From positions 1 to 33,401 of IMG/VR virus record IMGVR_UViG_3300009009_000033: a DNA stretch of 33,401 bases; one strand, 5' to 3'. Numbering within the stretch: the stretch's first letter is position 1; every line of letters begins with the position of its first letter. The notes under the pieces are model-generated. The model did not search any database and was not told the DNA's origin. It saw only the letters and a list, made by a program, of their open reading frames with translations. This stretch comes from a virus. This document shows, one piece after another, positions 1 through 6,071 of this stretch. The translations under genes were made by a program, and so were the position numbers.

Positions 1-3
1 ACC

Positions 4-378
4 ATGCCCCACCATGAACCAGACGAGCTCGAAGCGGTTCAATACGTGGTGCTCTTGGTCGCCAACCCGAAACGCTATCGTCTTGTTTTGGCGAAAAACT
101 GGAGTGAGGCCAAGGCGTTGGGCTGCGACGAGTTCGGGGTGCGGCAAGAGAACAGCAACAAGATTCACGTTGCCATCTCGTACGAAGGCGAGACAGGGCA
201 ACAAGCGTTAGAGAGAGTGACGAGAGAGTTCGAAACGAAGAAGGAGAAGACGGATGTCACGAATGATACTGAGCGAGCAGCTCGCGCGAGCGATGGTGTT
301 CGAAAAGATAATCGCGGAGCGCAAGCGGCAAAACGCGCTCAAGACCGAGGGCAAGTTCACCTATACCGCGGCGGATGA
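4..378 (+). CDS. Hypothetical early protein, possibly 5'-partial
   Basis: I do not recognise this family. The first ~80 residues look like a folded alpha/beta protein: a hydrophobic strand YVVLLVA at residues 14-20, then KRYRLVLAKNWSEA and a second strand-like stretch KIHVAISY. The last ~40 residues are charged and low in hydrophobics, and they run out of frame through the start of the next gene, an overlap of 125 bases. That is long for this operon, where overlaps are usually 4 bases. The ATG lies three bases from the window edge, so the true start may be upstream. Either the gene really overlaps, or a base error or frameshift near position 250 has extended it. It opens the early operon seen here. 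Confidence 0.5.
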   Translation: MPHHEPDELEAVQYVVLLVANPKRYRLVLAKNWSEAKALGCDEFGVRQENSNKIHVAISYEGETGQQALERVTREFETKKEKTDVTNDTERAARASDGVRKDNRGAQAAKRAQDRGQVHLYRGG

Positions 379-550
379 CGTCGACGGGTTCAAGAAGCTC
401 GCGATCCTGGGCGAAGAGTTCGGCGAAGTATCGAAGGCCCTCAACGAGGGGGACGATCTGGCGAGCCTGCAGGCCGAGCTTGTCCAGGTTGCAGCTGTGG
501 CGACCGCTTGGGCCGAGGGCCTCGAGCGGGAAATGGAGGCTGCTCGATGA
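254..550 (+). CDS. MazG-like nucleotide pyrophosphohydrolase
   Basis: This 98-residue all-helical protein resembles the MazG/NTP-pyrophosphohydrolase superfamily, which hydrolyses (d)NTPs or alarmones to monophosphates in the cytoplasm. The visible signature is an acidic helix LGEEFGEVSKAL (E54, E55, E58) followed by LQAELVQVAAVATAW, where E75 supplies the second metal-binding helix. The usual Asp of the ExxD half of the motif is replaced by Gln78, so catalytic competence is not certain. Small phage versions often stand alone as one domain. The start is supported by AAGGAG seven bases upstream of ATG 254. Its stop overlaps the next start (ATGA at 547-550), so it is translationally coupled to the HTH gene. 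The likely role is nucleotide-pool or stress-signal adjustment during infection. Confidence 0.72.
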   Translation: MSRMILSEQLARAMVFEKIIAERKRQNALKTEGKFTYTAADDVDGFKKLAILGEEFGEVSKALNEGDDLASLQAELVQVAAVATAWAEGLEREMEAAR

Positions 551-798
551 ACATCGTCATGACAGAGGAGCAGGTTCGCACCGTGTTCCGCGAGACACTC
601 GAAGAAGCGCGTCGCGCCGACGAACTCCTGACCCCCGACGAGCTCGCCGAACGCTTCAAGGTGAGCCGGACCCAAATTCACCACCTGCGCAAGGCGGGCA
701 TGCCGACCATTTTCGTGGGAACCCTCCCCCGCTTCGACTACGCGCAGTGCCGCGCGTGGGCAGCTGAGCGCAGCGCACGGAAAGCGAGCGCGCAATGA
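547..798 (+). CDS. Excisionase-like helix-turn-helix protein
   Basis: This 83-residue protein has a MerR/excisionase-type winged HTH at residues 27-65. LLTPDELAERFKVSRTQIHH gives the two helices, and the wing-like RKAGMPTIFVGTLPRFD is followed by a C-terminal helix with AWAAER. The family binds DNA near attachment sites and directs integrase toward excision, or acts as a small regulator. It sits directly upstream of the integrase and shares ATGA junctions with both neighbours (547-550 and 795-798), the classic placement of xis. ATG 547 is chosen because GGAGG lies seven bases upstream and the overlap matches the rest of the operon; a longer frame starting at 508 would be a poor start. The Xis role is inferred from domain and position. 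Confidence 0.75.
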   Translation: MNIVMTEEQVRTVFRETLEEARRADELLTPDELAERFKVSRTQIHHLRKAGMPTIFVGTLPRFDYAQCRAWAAERSARKASAQ

Positions 799-2354
799 GC
801 CGCCCCCGCACTGGCTCGCTCATGTACCGCCGCAAGGGTTGGGGCGCACGCCTCTCTTTCCAGACGGACAAGGGTCGCATTCAGCGAATCGTCGACTTGC
901 ACACCACCTCTCGGTCGCTTGCTGAAGCGAAGCTCGCGAAGCTCCTCTCGGGCGCTCTCAACGTCGCCGAATTACTCGGTGACCTGAAGGAAATTGCTCG
1001 CCGGCGTGAGACGTTCGGCGATGCCGCGAAGCGTCTCATCACCGCGCAAGGTGACGAGGGCATGAAGACGTGGACTGAGCGTCTCTATCGCGTCGAGGAG
1101 TTTGCGGGCCCCGTGATCGGTAAACTCGACCCGAACGAGATCAAGACGTCGCACATTCAAGAGGTGTTCCGCGGCATGGTTCGCCGTGAGCTGTCGCAGC
1201 GCACGATCAAGCACATGAAGGCGGACCTCTCGCGAGTGTTCGGCGATCTCATTCGTGAAGAGCTGTGCTCGAACAACCCGGTGACGAACTCGGTCATTCC
1301 GGCGAACGCCGCCATCGACACGCGCGAGCGCATCGTTCTCACCGACGAGGAATTCTCGGCGTTCATGTGCTGCCCGGAAGTTCCGGCGGAGCTCCACGTG
1401 ATGGCGCTCGCGTCGCGAACGCTGGGGGGCATGCGCACCAGCGACTTGCACGCGTGGGATTGGTCGCACATCAACACGGATACGTGGGTCGATGCACATG
1501 TCCCACGCCCCAAGGTCGCAAACCGCGGCCGTCGTCAGCCCAGGCTCAACCTGCCAGCCATGTTGGTGCCCGTGCTGCAAAGCCACTGGGACAGCCAAGG
1601 CCGACCTCGAGCGGGCGCCGTGTTCCCCGCGGCTCGCGGCCCACGCGCTGGACGACACAAAAAGAGGATGTCGTACGCGAAAGAACTTCGGGCTGCGCTT
1701 TGGGCGGCCGGCGTCGTTCGTCCCCTCCCCGGCTTTCATGAGGCGAAATCCGAGGAGGCGCGCAAGGCTCTCTGCTTGATCCAGTCCGGCGACTCTCTCG
1801 AATACAAGCCGGTCGACTTCCACTCGTTCCGCCGAGCGTTCGCCACTTCGTTGGCCGCAGCAGGGGTCGCTACTCCGCTCGCGATGGCATTGGCCGACCA
1901 TCGGGACGCATCAACGCACGCGCGTTACGTGAAGCTCGGTCAGAGCTCCTCACTGACGATCCCGGAACACGCTCTGCCGCAGGGTTTGAGCACGAGCCTG
2001 CTCAATCAATCTGGGTCCGCAGAGGAAAACAGGGATTCTGATGGCGCGCCCGGAAAGATTCGAACTTCCGACTTTCGGTTCCGTAGAGCGTTAGACGAGC
2101 ACAAAACAGGCGATTTGGCGTGTTTCACTGTCCCGAGTGAGCAGGGAGAAAGGAGGGATATACAGGAACCTGCTCAATCGATTCCGCTCAATGATCCGGT
2201 AACGGATTTGCTCGCCGATGCCCTTCGCCGGGCCGCCGTGGCGGGCGCTTGGGACACGGTTGCCGAGCTAACGCGCGAGCTCCAAGCTCGTCGCCAGGCT
2301 TCCGCCAACGTCGTCAGCCTCGCCGAGATTCGGGCGAAAAAGGGGGGCGCGTGA
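795..2354 (+). CDS. int: Tyrosine site-specific integrase with attP inside its 3' end
   Basis: This 519-residue tyrosine recombinase catalyses integration and excision between attP and a host attB. The N-terminal part (about 1-60) is the arm-type/AP2-like region, about 70-165 is the core-binding SAM-like domain, and about 180-390 is catalytic. The catalytic residues are visible: R214 (GMRTSDL), H343 and R346 (HSFRR), H369 (LADHRD) and the nucleophile Y378 (HARYVKL). After the catalytic domain the protein continues another ~130 residues, unusually long. Residues about 416-431 (GAPGKIRTSDFRFRR) are a translation of the antisense of a tRNA-Arg 3' half, which is the attachment core. The tail beyond it (about 465-519) contains a helical segment, LADALRRAAVAGAWDTVAEL. 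Integration would therefore change the C-terminus. The start overlaps the xis-like stop (ATGA). Confidence 0.95.
   Translation: MSRPRTGSLMYRRKGWGARLSFQTDKGRIQRIVDLHTTSRSLAEAKLAKLLSGALNVAELLGDLKEIARRRETFGDAAKRLITAQGDEGMKTWTERLYRVEEFAGPVIGKLDPNEIKTSHIQEVFRGMVRRELSQRTIKHMKADLSRVFGDLIREELCSNNPVTNSVIPANAAIDTRERIVLTDEEFSAFMCCPEVPAELHVMALASRTLGGMRTSDLHAWDWSHINTDTWVDAHVPRPKVANRGRRQPRLNLPAMLVPVLQSHWDSQGRPRAGAVFPAARGPRAGRHKKRMSYAKELRAALWAAGVVRPLPGFHEAKSEEARKALCLIQSGDSLEYKPVDFHSFRRAFATSLAAAGVATPLAMALADHRDASTHARYVKLGQSSSLTIPEHALPQGLSTSLLNQSGSAEENRDSDGAPGKIRTSDFRFRRALDEHKTGDLACFTVPSEQGERRDIQEPAQSIPLNDPVTDLLADALRRAAVAGAWDTVAELTRELQARRQASANVVSLAEIRAKKGGA
2042..2086 (-). other. attP: attP core: 3' half of tRNA-Arg(ACG) inside int
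   Basis: Read on the minus strand, this 45-base segment is the 3' part of a tRNA. It holds an ACG anticodon loop (CTACGGA), the 3' strand of the anticodon stem (ACCGA), a 5-base variable loop, a T arm with GGAAG, loop TTCGAAT and CTTTC, then acceptor strand CGGGCGC, discriminator G and CCA. The sequence 5' of the anticodon loop does not pair with ACCGA, and no D arm or 5' acceptor strand is present, so this is not a functional tRNA. This is the standard identity block of tRNA-targeting integrases. Neither flank carries the tRNA 5' half, so the site reads as attP and not as a host-phage junction bearing the full tRNA. Confidence 0.87.
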
Positions 2355-2557
2355 ACCTCTCTCGCTCCCCGATCCTGGTACTCGAGCTGAAGGAGCGCCG
2401 GCGCGCGCGGCCCGAGCCCGACGCAACCACCAAGGTTGATCGCTCTGTCGCTCACCTTGCCCGAGCAATGAGCGAGCCGGGTCTCACCCGAGCCCAGGCG
2501 CTGTTTGCCATCCTCTGGCAAGGCGCGGACACCCGCAAAGTTCGGAGGTGCCTGTGA
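2351..2557 (+). CDS. Small hypothetical protein, 68 aa
   Basis: I do not recognise this protein. It is 68 residues, basic in the middle (KERRRARPEP) with a C-terminal helical part (RSVAHLARAMSEPGLTRAQALFAILWQGAD). GTG 2351 overlaps the integrase stop (GTGA), and its own TGA overlaps the methyltransferase GTG in the same manner, which is the main reason to accept it. A purine-rich AAAAAGGGGGG precedes the start. It is the first gene downstream of attP, so in an integrated prophage it would lie at the far end of the genome from int. Confidence 0.6.
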   Translation: MNLSRSPILVLELKERRRARPEPDATTKVDRSVAHLARAMSEPGLTRAQALFAILWQGADTRKVRRCL

Positions 2558-3030
2558 CCGAGCCCGCACAGAAACCTCACGCCTCGAAGCAGAACTACTC
2601 GACGCCGCAGGAATTCCTCAACGCTGTTGAAAGCCGTTTTGGACGCATCGGTTTTGACTTGGCCGCAGAGGATCATACCAGCGTTGCAGGCCCCACCGAC
2701 TTCTTCACGAAGGAAGATGACGCACTCAAACAGAACTGGCTTGAGGTGTCTCGCAGTCGCGAGTTTTGTTGGCTGAATCCGCCGTTCGGCGACATCGGGG
2801 CCTTCGCAGAAAAGGCCGCAGCCGAATCGGCGCGCGGCGTGCGGATTCTCATGTTGGTACCGGCCTCCATCGGTTCCAATTGGTTCCGCGATCACGTGCT
2901 CGGTAAGGCGATGGTCCTCGGTCTCAACCCGCGCATGAGCTTCGACGGGGTGAATATGTACCCGAAGGACCTCATGCTTTGCGTGTACGCCAACGGGCTG
3001 CACGGCTTTGACCAGTGGCGGTGGAAGTGA
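2554..3030 (+). CDS. dam: Phage DNA N6-adenine methyltransferase (Dam family)
   Basis: This 158-residue protein matches the compact phage DNA N6-adenine methyltransferase family, which transfers methyl from S-adenosylmethionine to adenine and typically protects phage DNA from host restriction or tunes its gene expression. The catalytic motif is NPPF at residues 75-78 in CWLNPPFG, the DPPY-type motif IV. The N-terminal YSTPQEFLNAVESRFGRIGFDLAA is typical of these proteins, which lead with a TPQE-like segment and a first beta strand. RILMLVPASIGSNWFRDHV supplies the following core strand and helix. GTG 2554 is preferred over GTG 2548 because GGAGG lies at 2544-2548 and the start forms a GTGA overlap with the previous stop. 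It overlaps the metalloprotease gene at its end. Confidence 0.9.
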   Translation: MTEPAQKPHASKQNYSTPQEFLNAVESRFGRIGFDLAAEDHTSVAGPTDFFTKEDDALKQNWLEVSRSREFCWLNPPFGDIGAFAEKAAAESARGVRILMLVPASIGSNWFRDHVLGKAMVLGLNPRMSFDGVNMYPKDLMLCVYANGLHGFDQWRWK

Positions 3031-3530
3031 GGGGCCTGGCTCTTACGCTCTTGGCATTTGCTTCGAGCTGCACCCACGAGCTCACGGCTGATGCGGTGAT
3101 TCTCGTCGAATCCGGCGACGACCTCGAGCTAGCGGATGGGTCGCTGGAAAACTTCCGCCCACACGTGGGGGTGAGCGTCGCAGCCACGACCGACGCCAAG
3201 GTGTTTCACTCTTGGCGCACCGACGAGCGGTGGAGGGTCGTCACAACCAACGGCGGCGAGCACATCGACGGAAGCGTGCTCTGTCGGAAAGGGCAAACCG
3301 AGTTCGGAACTCTGGCGGTGACAGAGCGAGCCGAAAAGACGATCTGGGTTGGGCCCTGCGTCGTTCAGGACGAACATCGCCTGTTCATCCTAGCCCACGA
3401 GATTGGACACTTAGTCGGCGCCGAGGATTGCACCGACGGTGTGATGCGCGGTTCGGACCCGGAAACTCTCGACTTGAGCGAGGCAACCAAGGCTGAGCTC
3501 ACAGCGCTCTACGGGGGCGCCAATGAATAA
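3027..3530 (+). CDS. Secreted lipoprotein zinc metalloprotease, metzincin-like
   Basis: This 167-residue protein begins with a short lipoprotein signal peptide, RGLALTLLAFASSC, with a lipobox-like ASSC; the mature protein would start at that Cys. Near the C-terminus FILAHEIGHLVGAEDC contains the metzincin zinc site HExxHxxGxxD (H124, E125, H128, G131, D134), followed by GVM as a candidate Met-turn. An Asp third ligand is known in snapalysin-type metzincins. The protein should hydrolyse peptides at the cell surface or in the periplasm. GTG 3027 is chosen because it overlaps the previous stop (GTGA), but GTG 3015 and 3021 are in frame and cannot be excluded. A lipoprotein protease between a methyltransferase and recombination genes is unusual; lysogenic conversion, superinfection exclusion or a lysis aid are possibilities. 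Confidence 0.8.
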   Translation: MRGLALTLLAFASSCTHELTADAVILVESGDDLELADGSLENFRPHVGVSVAATTDAKVFHSWRTDERWRVVTTNGGEHIDGSVLCRKGQTEFGTLAVTERAEKTIWVGPCVVQDEHRLFILAHEIGHLVGAEDCTDGVMRGSDPETLDLSEATKAELTALYGGANE

Positions 3531-3603
3531 CTTCCGTGACGGTGTGTGCCTGGGTTTCTGCCTGGGCGTCATGACCGTGGGGTTTGCGGTGCTGTTCACA
3601 TGA
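3523..3603 (+). CDS. 26-residue single-pass membrane peptide
   Basis: This micro-ORF encodes a hydrophilic N-terminus (MNNFRDG) followed by one hydrophobic segment of about 19 residues with two Cys and a spaced Gly pattern (VCLGFCLGVMTVGFAVLF). It would insert as one transmembrane helix. Its ATG lies inside the last codons of the metalloprotease gene, and its TGA overlaps the ATG of the nuclease gene (ATGA, 3600-3603), exactly the coupling used elsewhere in this operon. It also fills what would otherwise be a 70-base gap. Function is unknown. It could partner the upstream lipoprotein, or simply couple translation. Confidence 0.6.
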   Translation: MNNFRDGVCLGFCLGVMTVGFAVLFT

Positions 3604-4328
3604 AGAAGGCACCCGATTCCCGCGAAGACCAACTACGCCGGGTGACTGCTTCGTCTCTTGATCTGGCGGTCATCTGCGCCCATTGGGTGTCGCTTCCGCT
3701 CAGCGAAAGGGCGCCCGGCCGTCCCGCGGAGATGGGCACTGCGTTTCACTCGCTCGTCTCCGACGGCTGCCACGACGTCAAGCTCACGGACCATGAAGAA
3801 TACTTGGTTCAGTGCCGGTTCGAGTGGTGGGTCGCAGAACACGGCCGCGCGGTGCTGGGCTCGACAGTGCGGCAGGAAGTTGCCTTCTGTTTGGCGCCAG
3901 ATGGTGAGGCATCGGAGCTGGTGACCAACGGACATCGCGACTACGGCGACGCGCTTGGGGTGTGCGGGACCCTCGACCTGCTATTCGTCGACGAAAAGGT
4001 TGCGGACCTAAAAACGGGGCAGCACGCGCCGGCGCAAGACGCTTGGCAATTGCGCTTTGGCGCAATCGTCGCGGGCGTACACGCGGCCGAGTTTCATGCG
4101 GTCAACGAGCACGGTCAGGTGACCGTTGATCGGGTCGAATACTCCGCGGACGATCTCGCTGCCTCCAAAGCGCGACTGCGCGTCCTTCAGCGGGACATCC
4201 TCTCGGGTCGGACACCAGCCGTCCCCGGTGAACATTGCAACAAACTATACTGCCGTGCACGCAGCAAGTGCACAGCCTACAAGCAAGAAGGAGCGAACGA
4301 AGACGATGATGAATCTAGCGAGTATTAG
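3600..4328 (+). CDS. RecB/Cas4-like PD-(D/E)XK exonuclease
   Basis: This 242-residue protein has the PD-(D/E)XK nuclease pattern of RecB/Cas4-type enzymes: G46-x3-H50 in GTAFHSLV, D126 in CGTLDLLFV, D136-x-K138 in VADLKTG, and Q150 in DAWQLRFGA. Cys26 plus three C-terminal cysteines (C213, C218, C224) match the arrangement that holds a 4Fe-4S cluster in AddB/Cas4-type nucleases, though the spacing is x4 then x5 and not the usual x2 then x5. It probably resects double-stranded DNA ends for recombination with the two genes that follow. ATG 3600 is chosen because it overlaps the micro-ORF stop. The C-terminus is acidic (EDDDESSEY). Confidence 0.85.
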   Translation: MKKAPDSREDQLRRVTASSLDLAVICAHWVSLPLSERAPGRPAEMGTAFHSLVSDGCHDVKLTDHEEYLVQCRFEWWVAEHGRAVLGSTVRQEVAFCLAPDGEASELVTNGHRDYGDALGVCGTLDLLFVDEKVADLKTGQHAPAQDAWQLRFGAIVAGVHAAEFHAVNEHGQVTVDRVEYSADDLAASKARLRVLQRDILSGRTPAVPGEHCNKLYCRARSKCTAYKQEGANEDDDESSEY

Positions 4329-5202
4329 GCGCGGCCCGCGCGAAACGCCCATATCCGTGGTGCTCTACGGACCGGAAGGCATTGGAAAGTCGACGTTCGG
4401 GGCTGGCGCGCCGAACCCGATCTTCTTGGGTACGGAAGACGGCACAGCGCAGCTCGATGTTGCGTCGTTCCCCTCCCCCTCCAAGTTCGCCGACGTGCTC
4501 GAGGCCGTCGCGAGTCTCGCAAACGAAGAGCACGAATTCAAAACGCTCGTGCTGGACACTCTGGACTGGTTGGAGCCGCTCATTCATGCGCACGTGTGCA
4601 AGACCAACGGCAAGAACTCAATCGAGGCCTTCGGCTACGGCAAAGGCTACGTGCTGGCGCTCGACGAGTGGCGGAAGCTGCTTGCCGCCGTCGGGGAGCT
4701 TCGGGCAAAGGGTATGAACGTCGTCATGCTCGCCCATAGCCGCGTCAAGGGCTACCACAACCCCGCAGGTGACGACTACGACCGTTACACCATGAAGCTG
4801 CATGAAAAAGCCGAGCAGCTCGTGAAGGAGTGGGCTGACGCGGTCTTGTTCGCCACGTACAAGGTGGTAACTCATGAGGACGAGCGCGGAAAGGTGAAGG
4901 CCTTTGGCGATGGCTCGCGCGTCGCCTATACCGAGCACCGCCCAGCATGGGACGCGAAGAACCGCTACGGACTGCCTTTCGAGATCCCGTTGGAGTGGTC
5001 CGAGTTCGAAGCCGCAGCTCGAGAGAAGTCTCCGAAGTCGGTTGAGGCCCTCAAAGAGCGCTTCACCAACCTCGTGGCGACGGCGTCCACGGACCTCGCA
5101 TCGAAGGCGCAAAAGAACCTCGAAAAGGTGGGCAACGACGCCCGCAAGCTCACACAACTCATCAACTGGCTCACGGCCAAACTATCGGAGACCGCACAAT
5201 GA
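4306..5202 (+). CDS. Sak4-like RecA-fold ATPase, recombination mediator
   Basis: This 298-residue protein is the phage AAA/RecA-fold ATPase type (Sak4-like single-strand annealing/recombination proteins). Walker A is GPEGIGKST at residues 22-30, and Walker B is LVLDTLDWL with D84. A further core strand is NVVMLAHSRVK, followed by conserved YTMKLHEKAEQLVKEWADAVLFA. The C-terminal ~50 residues form a helical, Lys-rich extension. These proteins act on ssDNA in phage recombination, usually beside an SSB and a nuclease, as here. ATG 4306 is chosen over the upstream in-frame extension, which only reads through the nuclease gene out of frame; AAGGAG lies 12 bases upstream. The overlap with the nuclease is 23 bases, and ATGA joins it to the next gene. 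Confidence 0.85.
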   Translation: MMNLASIRRGPRETPISVVLYGPEGIGKSTFGAGAPNPIFLGTEDGTAQLDVASFPSPSKFADVLEAVASLANEEHEFKTLVLDTLDWLEPLIHAHVCKTNGKNSIEAFGYGKGYVLALDEWRKLLAAVGELRAKGMNVVMLAHSRVKGYHNPAGDDYDRYTMKLHEKAEQLVKEWADAVLFATYKVVTHEDERGKVKAFGDGSRVAYTEHRPAWDAKNRYGLPFEIPLEWSEFEAAAREKSPKSVEALKERFTNLVATASTDLASKAQKNLEKVGNDARKLTQLINWLTAKLSETAQ

Positions 5203-5672
5203 TCGAAAAGGGGACATACCTAGCAAAGGCCTGGAGTCAGGTTCAATTCGGCAAGAACGCGAACAACAAGCCATTCGTGCGAGTGAAGTTCGAGATCAAA
5301 GATCGCGGCAGCATCCTTTGGGATGGCTTCCTTACTGACGAAGCTGCCGAGAAGACACTGGAAGCGCTGGAGAACTGCGGCTGGAACGGCAAGAAGCTGG
5401 ACAGCAAGCTCGAGGGCATGGGCTCGAAGCAGGTCGAGCTCGTCGTGGATCACGAGGAACACGACGGGAAAACCTACGCACGCGTGAAGTGGGTGAATCG
5501 ACCAGGCGGAAACGTCAAGAACGAGTTCACTGGCGGGGATTTCGCACACCTTCAGAATCGTCTCGCCGGCGTGCTGGCGAAACGCGTGCAGAAGCGAGAA
5601 ATGGAGCAGCCCGCGCGCGAGTCAGAACCCGAACCTGACTTCGACTCAGATCTCGACGAGCCTCACTTCTAA
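5199..5672 (+). CDS. SSB-like single-stranded DNA-binding protein
   Basis: This 157-residue protein has a beta-rich N-terminal ~115 residues: GTYLAKAWSQVQFG, KPFVRVKFEIKDRG, SILWDGFLTDEA, QVELVVDHEEHDGKTYARVKWV. That fits an OB-fold or DUF669-like phage protein. The acidic C-terminal tail, EPEPDFDSDLDEPHF, ends in an aromatic residue and resembles the SSB tail (DDDIPF) that docks partner proteins. Its place directly after the nuclease and Sak4-like ATPase, coupled by ATGA, makes a ssDNA-binding role in the same recombination machine the best reading. I cannot confirm the OB fold from sequence alone. It is the last gene of the coupled early operon, followed by an inverted repeat. Confidence 0.75.
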   Translation: MIEKGTYLAKAWSQVQFGKNANNKPFVRVKFEIKDRGSILWDGFLTDEAAEKTLEALENCGWNGKKLDSKLEGMGSKQVELVVDHEEHDGKTYARVKWVNRPGGNVKNEFTGGDFAHLQNRLAGVLAKRVQKREMEQPARESEPEPDFDSDLDEPHF

Positions 5673-5688
5673 CCCCAACTGAGCATTG

Positions 5689-5724
5689 ACGAAGCCAACG
5701 GATCTCACAGTTCGTTGGCTTCGT
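5689..5724. promoter_or_regulatory. 12-bp perfect inverted repeat after the recombination genes
   Basis: Arms at 5689-5700 (ACGAAGCCAACG) and 5713-5724 are perfectly complementary, with a 12-base spacer. The repeat lies 16 bases after the SSB-like stop and 8 bases before the ATG of the LexA-like gene. It could be a terminator for the early operon, but only GCTTTCC follows, so it lacks a proper U tract. Alternatively it is an operator for the downstream winged-helix protein. Both readings are inference. Confidence 0.6.
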
Positions 5725-5732
5725 GCTTTCCA

Positions 5733-6005
5733 ATGACCTACTCGGATAACCTCACACCAACACAAGAGCGCGTGATCCGGATGCTTGTCTCGGCATGGGA
5801 CGACGGCCAAAGCGTCACCTACCGAGAGATCGCGCAAGCATTCGGCTACCGCTCGGATGAAACTGTGATGACGCACCTCCGCGCGCTCGCGGCCAAAGGT
5901 TGGCTCACTCTGGACGCTTACAGGTATACGCTGAGCCACGCCGCTCGTGAGCGGTTCAGCGCGAAGTGGCAGCGCATTCGGGCTTTCCCCACGATTGGCT
6001 CGTAG
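5733..6005 (+). CDS. LexA-type winged-helix DNA-binding protein
   Basis: This 90-residue protein resembles the N-terminal DNA-binding domain of LexA: LTPTQERVIRMLVSAW, then SVTYREIAQAFGYRSDETVMTHLRALAAKGWLTLD, which gives the helix-turn-helix and the start of the wing. No Ser-Lys protease domain follows, so it would not be cleaved like LexA. It is a candidate transcription switch or transcription-factor fragment. ATG 5733 is used; an in-frame TTG at 5715 lies inside the inverted repeat and would be a poorer start. No clear Shine-Dalgarno sequence is visible. It sits alone between the inverted repeat and the terminator that faces the late operon. Confidence 0.72.
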   Translation: MTYSDNLTPTQERVIRMLVSAWDDGQSVTYREIAQAFGYRSDETVMTHLRALAAKGWLTLDAYRYTLSHAARERFSAKWQRIRAFPTIGS

Positions 6006-6020
6006 AGGACCAGAAACACG

Positions 6021-6051
6021 AAAAGGCCGGAGGTTTCCCCTCCGGCCTTTT
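6021..6051. terminator. Bidirectional intrinsic terminator between convergent operons
   Basis: A 13-bp perfect stem (AAAAGGCCGGAGG and its complement) has a 5-base loop, with the terminal A/T pairs providing a U run on either strand. It lies 15 bases after the stop of the + strand LexA-like gene and 20 bases after the stop of the last - strand late gene, so it should end both transcripts. Confidence 0.92.
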
Positions 6052-6071
6052 CATTGCGCGCTCGAGGCGAT

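Noticed and set aside
972-1901. 309-codon frame on the minus strand opposite the integrase
   Set aside because: It is a composition-driven shadow of the integrase gene, Arg/His/Val-rich with no ribosome site.
2042-2086. Functional phage tRNA-Arg
   Set aside because: Only the 3' half is present; the D arm and 5' acceptor strand are missing, so it is an attachment core.
5924-5931. Another copy of GTATACGC inside the LexA-like gene
   Set aside because: One extra 8-mer match in 33 kb is expected by chance, and it has no palindromic partner or promoter context.
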